Source: Daphnia pulex
Lineage: Eukaryota; Arthropoda; Branchiopoda; Diplostraca; Daphniidae
NCBI RefSeq assembly: GCF_021134715.1
Contig: NC_060020.1
Coordinates: forward strand, 496,001-560,000
Direction: 5' to 3'
DNA length: 64,000 bases
Shown: positions 54,001 to 64,000 of the stretch, piece by piece
Position numbering within the stretch: position 1 is the stretch's first letter
Layout of the letters: each line of letters begins with the position of its first letter
The notes under the pieces: generated by a model
Seen by the model: only the letters and a program-made list of their open reading frames with translations
The model's database searches: none
What the model was told of the DNA's origin: nothing
Translations under genes and position numbers: made by a program

Positions 54001-57000
54001 GATTCACTGATAGCGCGATTAATCAAAAGGGGCCTTCTCTTTGATAGTAAAAAATTCGCAACGATGCGTTGTCAAGAGACAACTAAAAGCTGTCAAAACT
54101 CGAAATCTTCTAGCTCGTATTCCGCCATGATTTGATGTTTTGTTTCATGTAGGCCGATAGAGTGTCGTCCGTCTCAAATAAAGAACACGGAGCAACAGTA
54201 TATTACGGGACGAGATGCCAAGGATTGATATGGGGCCTATGTCACGGCCGTTTCCCCTTTTTCCCCCTTGACATGTTAACGAGTTTCTATCGAGTCCGAT
54301 GCGACGATGCCCCCGCGTCGGCGCCCACTTCATTATTTATGCACACGTAAGACGTCGTGAAGCGTCGTGAAGGGCGCGGGTGAGCGCCGGAACGGGACGG
54401 AACGACGACGACGACGGTTGGGTTGGGGCGGGACGACCGTCGATATTGCTTGCCACTGCCAATGGATCGTTTCGACGACTCCACAGCCTGAGAAATATAA
54501 GGCCCAAAACAGCAGCAGTATAGGATAGTAGACTCTTCTACTCGTCGTCGTCGTCCTTGTTTATTTTGAAACTGCTGATGATGAGAGAAAGGTGCGGTTT
54601 AGACGTAAATATCACGCTGCTCTTTTACAAACACTCGGATGGATAGGACGATGCGGGAACTGTTAGACTATTTATTAGACGCAGTATGTGTGTGTGTGTG
54701 TGTGTGTACACGCAGACAGTATAGAGACTATGTTGTTGTTGTTGTTGCTCTTCTCCGAATAAGCTCGAGTGTTTAATTTAACAGCCAACTCGGTTATTCC
54801 TTCGCACATAGACATACATACTGGTCGGCTATATGTAAAATAGATTTTTTGGCTAGTTTCCTATATATGCGCTGCCCTTGGGATATTTACGCGATGGGAG
54901 AAAAAAGAGGGTGGTTGTATAGCCCCCCTCCCATATTGGTGCCCATTTATCAACCTCGTTAACTTCGTTAGCAAAGCGCGACAAGTCATTAACATTGCTG
55001 CGACTCTGGACAAATAGGTTCATTAGTTACGTCACGTGACTTTCCCTCTCTCTCTCTGCCAAGAAGAGACGAAAACGACAAGAAGATGCTGCTGCCCGTC
55101 TCTTTGCGAGTGCTTCTCTTTCAACTCTCTCGTTCTGGCACTTTGGCTCTTCTTCTGCTCTTCTGCATAGCAGCAGCAGTAGATACGCAGAGTGGCGTCG
55201 TCCACAGTATTTTAAGAGCTGCCTTTATAAGGTGCTAACGTCATCTGCCCTGCCCCCCTGTTAAAAATCCCCCCACCCCCCCGCTCGATTCTCGGTGCGC
55301 GCCATTTTCAAAAAATTCAAACTTCCCAAAAGACTCTAAACTTTTGTTAAGTATAGCGTAAAAGTCACATTCAAAAGTTTGGCTTTTTCTTCTTGAGTTA
55401 TTCCTTCTGTCATTTTGCCCAGTTTCGTTCTGGGCTGATTTCCTCGGGTGTCTTTTCACTTTTAATGATCAGCAATATCGAATGAACTATATCACTCGCG
55501 CCAGAGCGCACCCATCTTTTTTCGTTTCTTTTATTTTTTTTTTACTTTGTGCCTCGCATCGCTAATTAGCCCCGTTTTAGCGTATCGAATTCTTTGTCGT
55601 TCTCATCATCATCATCATCACAGTCATCATGAGTCGAGTCTAGAGAAGTCGCGTATAGGCCGTACATATAGGCGCTGCGCGAATAATGAAATAGACGCAG
55701 CCAGCAGCAGCAGCGCGGGCAGAACAAGGGTGAAAGAATATACAGCAGTCGAAAGATAAATGAAAAAAAAAAAAAAAGTTTTAATGAAGAAATGAGACGG
55801 GTCTATCATATCCAATATGCATAGGCTATTATAAGAGCGCGCTGAGGCCGGGCGTCGAATTTCACGAACCTTTTCTCCCCCATTAGAAATTTGTTTTTTC
55901 TTTTTTCGAAAATGAGGCCGCGCCGTCTGCAGATTTTATAATAGGTCATCCGATCCCCCAAAGAGAATATAAATTGACAAATTTTCTCTTTGCCGTCACT
56001 TCCCTCCGCGCATATCATGCCGATTGTTACACATGCAGAGAAGAAGGGCCAGAGCAGAGCAGTGAGCAAAGCTGATGGCTTGCAATTATAATAGATCTTG
56101 TTAATGATGTCGTTACGACTCTGTCGGAATGGCCCCTACTTAAGTTTAACGGCTTCTCATTTCATGCTAGATAGGCTAGACTATATGCACGCACGGGGGG
56201 CAAATGCTGCAGACACTGTATTGAATGTCGTCCGCGAGTGCCGAGCGGTTTTGGTTTATTGGCTGGATGGTGGACGTCAGGTGCGGCTCTCCATCGTCGC
56301 CGTCGTTTCTTCTCCGCTTGTCTCGACTTCATTTCCATCTAAACACACGGCAACAGGATGCTGTGCTGGACAGGAATAAACACACGCACACCGAGTCGGA
56401 GTCGTCTTCGTGAAATGGTAAAAGCAAATAATAATAATTAAAGAAGAAGAAGAAGAAAAAAGAGTTGACGTCCGGCAATAGCCGAGGGACTGTCGGCGAT
56501 GAAGCTGTCGTTACGTCAGTAATTGGCATCGGCCACGAATTGGACCCCTTCGCAGCAGGAGCAGTTGTGTGATGGTTTGTAGTTACACGACAACGCCACA
56601 GAGAGAGAAACGAGAGCATTTCCAGCTTTCCCAGCATCAGCTCCGGCTTGCTCGCTGCTGCTTTGCGAGGCTCATTACAACACAACACGGCAGTTGAGCG
56701 ATTGATGGCTTAATTAGTCTGCGTGCGCGCGCGTGAGCAAACGAGAGAGAGAGAGAAGGGAAAAGGAGAACAGGAAGAGCTCAGCAGAGGGTGCCATATA
56801 AACGTCGACCTCGTCGTCGTCGCGACCCGTCGCCGATCCTGTTCACTGCGCCACGACAAAACGAAACGACTCGACCCGCCACCAAGAAAAATGATCAATC
56901 AAAATTCCTTTTTTTCGCTTTTTTTTTTTGGTCTTCTCCCGGCAGCAAACATTCTTTTCGTCCTCTGCTCCGCTCTGCTCCCGTCTCGTCTATATTCTTT

Positions 57001-57400
57001 TTATCATTTGTCTTGTGTGCTGCGCTGCAGTTTTTTCAATTATTTTTTTGTTGTCGGGTTGTCGTGTTATGCGCTGCTGCTGCTGCTGCTGTGCTGGTGA
57101 TCTTGTCGTTAATAAGTCCATGGAGTATAAAGCGCGCCAAAATGGTGTTAATGGCTCATTATAATAGACGGCGAACTTATCATTAACAACTGATGGACCG
57201 TTATAATACGCTTGGTTTATTATTGGACCCAGCCAACAGCACAGCACGACTATAGCAGCTATATACGGATCCATCAGCCAGTTTGCTGGTGATGCTATTA
57301 GTTGAGTTTCGTCGACGCGTTTGGTATGGCGCATTAGTCATTAGCGCTCAAGTTTCGCATCGAATTCAACAAAGTTTTCAGCGTTGATGAGCATTCACGG
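39004..57400. other. 18-kb gene desert upstream of Hmx
   Basis: I find no exon chain or RNA gene that I can support. The DNA has frequent microsatellites (CT at 43,248-43,265 and 50,177-50,194; TG at 54,687-54,707; poly-G at 41,012-41,025), AT-rich stretches and several G/C-richer islands (about 50,200-50,600, 54,240-54,480 and 55,060-55,320). The island at 54,240-54,480 includes CATTATTTATGCACACG, homeodomain-like AT cores in a GC-rich setting. Open frames such as 51,196-51,594 and 56,723-57,100 arise from low-complexity sequence. The 5' UTR and promoter of Hmx should lie at 39,004 to about 39,560. The rest is the likely regulatory domain of Hmx. Confidence 0.5.
54687..54707. repeat. (TG)n microsatellite
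   Basis: An uninterrupted 21-bp TG run, the longest TG dinucleotide repeat I noticed in the window. Confidence 0.9.
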
Positions 57401-57439
57401 AAAATTAGAGCAACTCCACTTTTACTCGGGGGGCGTCAA

Positions 57440-60400
57440 TCGTTTCTTGACTTGGGACTTGGTCGAATTGAATTATTCCTGCTGCACTTTTCGATTTCCT
57501 TTGCTACTCTGTTTGATATGTCTTCATGTAACGGCCGACTGGATCCGCGTTGAAGAGGCCCGAACGGCAAAGATATCTGTAATTTGGTTCTTATTGAACC
57601 TTATTCAAGCCATAACAAATGTTCTTGAACTGAACATTACACATGTCAATAGAATGCTTCACATACTTGTACTGATGTTTACTAAGAACATATATTTAAT
57701 CAATTTAAATCCAATGCATGTGATCCCATTTTATCAGCCATTTTAAGGAGATTGTTTCTTTAATTATGTTCGAACTTTTCATAGTTCATTAATCTCATTC
57801 ATACTATTTCAGTCATTGCAACTATTTATTATCATTTTTGGTAATGAGTTTGGTATATGCAATTCTGAATAGAGGAATGGATATTCAACGTAACTAACTG
57901 GACTTTACTCCAGAAAATGAACCTGAAGAGTGTGGTATTGTAGCTTGTAATGTGCTGAAACTAGTTTTATATCTCAGATCTGAACCATTAGTACGTTACG
58001 AATAAATAAGCGTGCAAAACCAATTAGCTTAAGTATTGACACAAAGTTCGTTTAAAATTCAAACTGTACGCAGCAATGCAATTGTGTAAATTAGATTAAC
58101 TATTTGGGAAATGCCCCTTTTCCTCACAAATGAACGGCATCGTCCTAACAACCTATCTTGCAATCAGCGTTATACACTGGGTTTTTCTATCGGGTTAACG
58201 GTGATAGTCTTACGCTATATCGCATTGACCCGATTATCTTTCAACTTGGAAATTCGTGATTTTAACTCGTGAACAGTTCTAAATAAGATGTCAGTTATGT
58301 CTCGTGTTCGAACGATTTTTCTTGTCAATTAATGCCCCTGAAATCCTGTATATATTTCACAAGCGCACACCACTATAACGATTTCAGTTATGCTCTAGTA
58401 TATATATATCTGCTTATTTTATATTTTAATTTATTGACGAATGTATTATAGGGATATCAATCTAAATAAAATTACATTTGGAAAAACATTTTTCAATCAC
58501 ATTTTATTCAGAAAATATTCCATTTTCATACATTTCTGATTTCATCTTTTAGAAAGGGGAGAAATTCCTCGAAAATAAACATTATTCAACGTCCATACAC
58601 AGTTGGGAAATATCTATGTTGTAGAGTAGCTCATTATAGTCCTAGAATGCACAACGATGGATGTTGTCAAGGCGACTGATAGATCATACTGAGGGAAACT
58701 ATGTTCTCTTATTCATGGGAAATAATTCGCACAAATAACAAATGATTGAAAACATTCTGGTTTGAAACAAGTGATTTGACACATCCTGCATTTCCCTTAT
58801 TTTTTATTATCGCTTTTATCGCTTCTTTATCGCCGTCGGCTGGTATCCTACCGTATTTGACTTCACTTTTCGATTTATTTTTTTACTCTGTTTGTCATTG
58901 TCTTCATCTAATAGTCGAATGGATTCGCATGAGGTACGCACGGCAAATTTTCAACAATTTGGTCCTTGTTTTTGTTGTTTTTTAAGAAATTTATATTTAC
59001 TCTAAGCGAACTTTATCATTTCAATGAATTGCATAACGGACATTTCCAAATGTTTTTAAAATTTGCTTATCTTTCATTACATGTTCTGTAATCTCGTTTT
59101 TTTTATAATGGGCGTGTTGAGCGTCTTATTTTTCATTAATGTTAGGATCTTTCATTGTCACCTACAATATCTACCTCAGATTCAGACCTTAGAACAGGAC
59201 TTCTGACGTGGATTCGATTGTCACGGTTTGAGTCATGAGGAATGAATTATTCCAAAATCAACTGGATTCTACTCCAGAATATGAACGTAAATAACATTGC
59301 TACTGCATCTTTAAGTTGCTTCAATATTTTTCTATGATAAATGTGAGCCGTTTGGATGTAACGTATAAATTATTGCGCCAAACCTATCAGCTTACCTATT
59401 GATACAAAGTTCGTTTGAATATCAAACGGTATGCCGCTGTGTTATTATGTAATTCAGATTTGCATTTGGGAAATGCCCCCTTTCCTCACAAATGAATGGC
59501 ATCGCCTTAATCACATCCTTGCACACTGGGTCTTTTTTCGGTATCACGATGATGGCATACACTATATCGCTTGGACTCGATTATCTTTTAAATTGAAAAT
59601 TCGTCGATTTAACTCGTGAACAATGTTAATTATGAGACCATAAATATATCGTGTTCAGATTATTTTTTTTCCATTCAATTATGCACCTAAATCCCTGTAT
59701 TTTTCGTTAACACACATTATTAAGACGATTGCATTTACCAATTTGTATGTATCTGTCAGTTATCCTTTAAAAATTGTACTTGGTGACGAATATCTACATG
59801 TTGTATGGCATATCAGACATTACACAGTTACTCATGTTCAGTGATCCAAATGAAATTAAACCACGTTTAATTCTAATGGATATCTTTTATTCTTGATCGA
59901 AACAAATAAACTCATACACATGCGATCAATCGCCTCCCCCCTCCTACACTAACCTCCCAAGGTCACAAGCCACCTTCCATATACAGCGGGGACTTCTAGA
60001 TTTTACCGGCGGCGACTATAACCCCCATCAGAAAAAGAAGATGGGGGGTTTGTTAATTAAATTGTGCATGTTTTCATTAGTAATGCACAGTATTCTTGAT
60101 CCGTTGTTGACAGTCATTTATAGATACTGTATCTCAATTATGTTTGTAGCACAGTATAATAAGTATCTTGTTCGTTCTTAAGACGGTTCCTTCTACATCA
60201 TTTCGTCATTGATTGTATCCTATTGACAAAATGAGTAAATTTAAATGCAAATATGGCCACATCTCTCATAAACACCCCACCATAATATACATTCACACGT
60301 TCATCGTGTGAATGAAAATGTGGCGGGGAGAAGTCCTTGAATATAGACTAGTACCAACGTCGATGCACAGCTATTAAATATCCATGTCGTAGAGCACCTC

Positions 60401-61960
60401 AATAAAGTCTTAGAATGCGCATCTATCGATGTAAATTCAAGGCGACTGATAGATCACACTGAGAAAGACAATGTTCACTTATCCATGTGCAAACAAATGA
60501 TTGACAATATTCTTGTTTGAAACATTAATCTCGCATTTCTCTTATTTTTTTACCATCGAAGTCGGTATCCTTGCGCATTTGACTTCACTTTTCGACTTAT
60601 TTTATTATGCTCCTTGACATTGTCTTCGTTTAACAGTCGGATGGACGATGGATCCGCATGAGGTCCGCGCGGCATATCAGCAATTTGGCCCTTCTTTTTG
60701 TTGTTTTTTTTAGTAATTAATATTTCCTTCAAACGAGCTTTATTATTTCAATGGATTGCTTGACGTACTTTTATAAATGTTAATAAGAATTGCTTATTCT
60801 TTCATTGTAAGTTCGATATTTTCATTCCTTAAAAGTTAGTCGTGTTCGGTTACCATATTTTAATTTATCTTGGAAATATTAGATATTTCCAGTACTTTTC
60901 ATCCTTACGTAGAGTTATTTCTCGTTCGATACGTATATTCGTTCGTTCCCCCCAAATGGATATACATCTGCGAAAAGGAGTGAAAAATAAGCAATTGACA
61001 TTGACTGGATATTACTCCAGAATATTAACATTAAAGTTGGGTAATATGACTTACAATTCGATAAATTAAGTATCAACTCCCAATCTGAGACATTAGGGCG
61101 TAACGTAATAACTATAGTACAGAACTCATAAGTGTTAATATTGACACAAAGTTCGTTAGAAATTCAAACTGTATAGGCAATGCAATTGAGCAAATTAGAT
61201 GAGAATTTGCAAAATGCACCCTTTCCTAACAAATGGATCGCATCATCTTAACCACCCACCTTGCCATCAGCGCTATAGATACACTGGGTCTTTTTTTCGG
61301 TATCACGATGATTGTCATACGCTTAACTATACATCACATGGACTCGATTATGTTTCAACTTGAAAATTCGCGAGTTTAACTTGTGAACAATGTTAATTGT
61401 GAAGTCAATAATATCTCGTGTTTAATTTGTTTGTCGAGTCAAAAATAACCTTGAATTCCTGTATATTTGTTTAACGCACCCTTCACTGACGACAGTAGGG
61501 TTAGCCATTACGTTTTATTAGGTAACAAGTTTTCCAGTTAGTCGATCTCATTAAATTCTGAAGAATATGGTGGGGTTGTTGTTGTAAAAAGTAACGATCA
61601 CTTCGTGATCGGTGTTATTAATGACTTTAACATTAAGCGCACTCACATTTCTTTAGAAAAATAGAAATCTAACACGATTATTTGTAAACAAGAGAATTCT
61701 TGAATATATATATTTATCGTCGTCCATGACCAAATGATATGAATCCGTGTTGATAAGGACCTCATCAAAGTCTGACTGCACATCTATCGATGTGAATTCA
61801 AGGCGATTGATGGATTTTACTGAGTAAGACTATGTTCACTTTCCAAGTTAAAATAATAATAAACAAGTGATATCCCATCTCGCATGTCTCTTATTTTTTT
61901 TTACTATCTCCGTCTATGTCCTTGCGTATTTAACTCGATAACCTTTTCGGATATAAAGTC
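57440..61960. repeat. Degenerate tandem array, unit about 1.36 kb, three units plus a partial fourth
   Basis: The same landmarks recur in order. CACTTTTCGATTT or variant is at 57,486, 58,864 and 60,586, with a remnant near 61,940. ACAAAGTTCGTT is at about 58,041, 59,406 and 61,146. AAATGCCCC(T)TTCCT-type sequence with ACAAATGAA or ACAAATGGA is at 58,108, 59,470 and 61,212. AAGGCGACTGATAGATCA or variant is at about 58,669, 60,441 and 61,799. Spacing is about 1.36 kb except in the middle unit, which carries about 390 bp extra between 59,700 and 60,350. Divergence is substantial, so the array is old. It contains no transposase or reverse transcriptase that I recognise. Confidence 0.8.
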
Positions 61961-62597
61961 TGGAAAGTCAAAAGTCAGCATGGATGCAAGTTGGGAACGA
62001 CTCCCGACGTACGCCTAAACGTGTTATCTATAAACATACACGTTCATTTTATTCTGAACTTGTCGCGGTATCACAGTCGACAGTTGGCAAGTCCATTACG
62101 TTTGCCCCGTGTGTCTGTGCTGCAACAGCCTATAGGCCTATAGGGGAGAGGGGGGGAGGGAGGGTTGAAGGGTGTCACGAAGGCGAAGTGGGAATAAGAG
62201 GAGACCCAGCGCACCAGTTCCTTCTTTTCTATATAACACGAATAATGATGCCTATAACCGATGGCAAAGTGACGGCTGACGGTTTGGCCGGCCTAACTAT
62301 TCAGGAGAGAACTATGTAGCGTGTACAACTTGATGGACATGCTGCTAGGTTGGGCTATAGACATATATCCTCCTGTGTCATTTGAATGCGTATATTTGCG
62401 CCGTGATGCAATCCCCCGGAGACTTGTTACGGCCGTGTTAGCCCTCCACCAGAAACCCCCCCACTTCTCTCCCGTAGCAATTCTGTATCTCATTTATACA
62501 CGCCAAATTGTGTATGGAGGCTACCAGCAGTGAATACCATACCGCTGCTGCTGGTTTGAGCGCCACTTGACGGGAAATCAAATTCCCTTCCACTCTC
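61961..62597. other. Spacer between the two repeat systems
   Basis: An open frame at 61,984-62,319 has low-complexity Gly/Arg content and no domain. GC content is higher than in the array to the left. No feature supported. Confidence 0.3.
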
Positions 62598-63110
62598 TTC
62601 CCCAATTGCCATATCGAAAAAATTTGAATGCAAATCAAAAAAAGGGTGTGGCCATCCACGGTGTCGCTTTGTTAAAGCTGTTTTTTTTTTTTTCGTTGTC
62701 GAAATGGAATTAAAGATTAGCCCAATATATCACAACCACTCTTCGTGTGTAGCGCCGGAAGGATGTTCGAGCGCATATCGAAAAGGCGTCACATTTCTTG
62801 ACGTCATGACTTCGCATGCAATTCTCAGTCGTTAAACAAAGTTATGGGCTACTTAGATGAATGAACTTTAATTTACGACGGGAAAACCATGTTGAAAAAT
62901 ACCAGCCATGGTTAGGGTATTATTGTTCACTACTATACAATGTTTTGACGATAACTGGTTCAGCCATAAAATTTACGAAATAAATGTGTTTAACAATCTG
63001 GATGTTTCCAGTGAAAATTTAGAGATTCGTGAAACGACTTCATTGCATTGGTTTTCAGCTGATGATAGTTATAAGTCATTCTGGAGAAATTGAGACCAGT
63101 TGCTATCGAA
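62598..63110. repeat. Direct duplication, copy A
   Basis: Copy A begins at CTTCCCCAATTGCC and includes the octamer-type ATGCAAAT (62,628-62,635), GGGTGTGGCCATCC, GTGTGTAGCGCCGGAAGGAT, the CRE-like TGACGTCATGACTTCGCATG and ATGGGCTACTTAGATGAATG. All of these recur about 0.9 kb downstream. No frame is long or convincing, and the blocks do not keep codon phase, because of small insertions in the poly(T) part. Confidence 0.88.
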
Positions 63111-63511
63111 AGTCTTTCACCAACAACGGAGTAAAATGATAAAATAAATAAACAAATCTGTGTTAATAGTTAAGTTACGATCAGGGTAGAAAAAACCAAG
63201 TGAGAATAAGCATAGTGAAATACATTTCGTCGCACTCAATATTCTCATTCTAAGCGTTTCGCATTAATTAACAATGTTCATTACTTCTAAGCAAGAAATT
63301 TCAGAAAAAAAAAATTATCCTAGAACAATATATTCCATATTGAATTCCAATGATGCAGCCAGGCTCTAGAAACCGTGTGAACGATCCTGAGCGATTTTGG
63401 GAAATCGGGAAAGACTATCGGTTGTGTTACATTGTTTGTTTAAACGGTTTCTTCATCACAATCCTGCTGTAAAGTGCATACACACGCACATCACACGCAG
63501 GCAAGCACAGC
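63111..63511. other. Spacer between duplicated copies
   Basis: AT-rich DNA of about 400 bp separating copies A and B. Nothing recognisable. Confidence 0.3.
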
Positions 63512-64000
63512 CATCTTCCCCGATTGCTTTATATCAAAAAAATTTGAATGCAAATCAAAAAAGGGTGTGGCCATCCCCGGTGTCGCTTTGTTAAAGCTGT
63601 GTTGTTTGTCGTTGTCAAAATGGAATTAAAGATTAGGCCAATATATCGCAACCCCTCTTCGTGTGTAGCGCCGGAAGGATGTTCGAGCGCATATCGAAAA
63701 GGCGGCACATTTCTTGACGTCATGACTTCGCATGCGATTCTCAGTCATTAAACAAAGTTATGGGCTACTTAGATGAATGAACTTTAATTTAAGACGGGAA
63801 AACCATGTTGAAAAATACCAGCCATGGTTAGGGTATTATTATTCACTAATTTACAATGTTATGACGACAACTGGTTCAGCTATAAGATTTACGAAATAAA
63901 TATATTTGATATTCTGGGTGTTTCCAGTGAATATTAACTGATACGTGATGCGACTTTGATGTTTGGTTTTATCATTTGTATGTTGGCAGCTGAACAACAT
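63512..64000. repeat. Direct duplication, copy B (runs to the window edge)
   Basis: Near-identical to copy A over about 400 bp, then diverging after GTTTCCAGTGAA. Differences are mostly single bases plus a shorter T run (63,598-63,610). A further copy beyond the window is possible. Confidence 0.88.

Noticed and set aside
57384-57746. 120-codon plus-strand open frame
   Set aside because: Lies in the first unit of the tandem array; the corresponding frame is broken in the other units.

Overview
The window looks like nuclear DNA from a branchiopod crustacean, most probably a Daphnia-type water flea. The reasons are animal gene families with GT-AG introns, mostly 60-90 bp long, compact gene clusters at the left, arthropod-type homeobox genes, a decayed copy of what I recall as a DUF4803-type arthropod secreted protein, and AT-rich spacers full of short microsatellites. 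The species cannot be fixed from sequence alone.

Left part (1-17,000) is gene-dense. In order: the 3' part of an unrecognised low-complexity protein gene (+, 1-1101); TMEM107, a ciliary transition-zone membrane protein (-, 1327-1960); VTA1/LIP5, the ESCRT-III/Vps4 cofactor (+, 2292-3427), divergent from TMEM107 over a 331-bp shared promoter with two near-perfect RFX X-boxes; an MFSD8/CLN7-like MFS transporter (+, 3759-5829); then about 6 kb of repeats and decayed exon-like DNA (5830-12,045) holding a 523-bp near-perfect palindrome, a 33-bp minisatellite and a 21-bp-phased repeat; DMAC1-like (+, 12,046-12,394) tail-to-tail with RTRAF/hCLE (-, 12,447-13,299); a nine-exon mitochondrial 4-hydroxybutyrate/acetate CoA-transferase (-, 13,895-15,900); and a truncated LTR retrotransposon 3' end (16,239-16,862).

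Middle part (17,000-39,000) holds two homeobox genes on the minus strand: Hhex (17,674-21,176, four exons, homeodomain split by an intron between positions 44 and 45) and Hmx/Nkx5 (34,256-39,003, three exons). Both carry an eh1-like Groucho-recruiting motif near the N terminus. The 13 kb between them contains no large gene that I recognise, but at 31.0-33.8 kb there is a small plus-strand exon encoding an FDNPIYG (NPxY-type) tail, three copies of a short acceptor/terminal exon, a pseudogene-like DUF4803 fragment, a signal-peptide exon and several nested inverted repeats.

Right part (39,000-64,000) has no gene that I can support. It is an 18-kb gene desert upstream of Hmx, rich in microsatellites and typical of a developmental regulator's cis-regulatory territory. 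It is followed by a degenerate tandem array of roughly 1.36-kb units (57.4-61.96 kb) and by a recent direct duplication of a block of about 0.5 kb (period about 0.9 kb) that keeps an octamer site and a CRE-like site.

All exon models below were built by hand from splice sites, reading frame and remembered family sequences. No alignment or database search was run.
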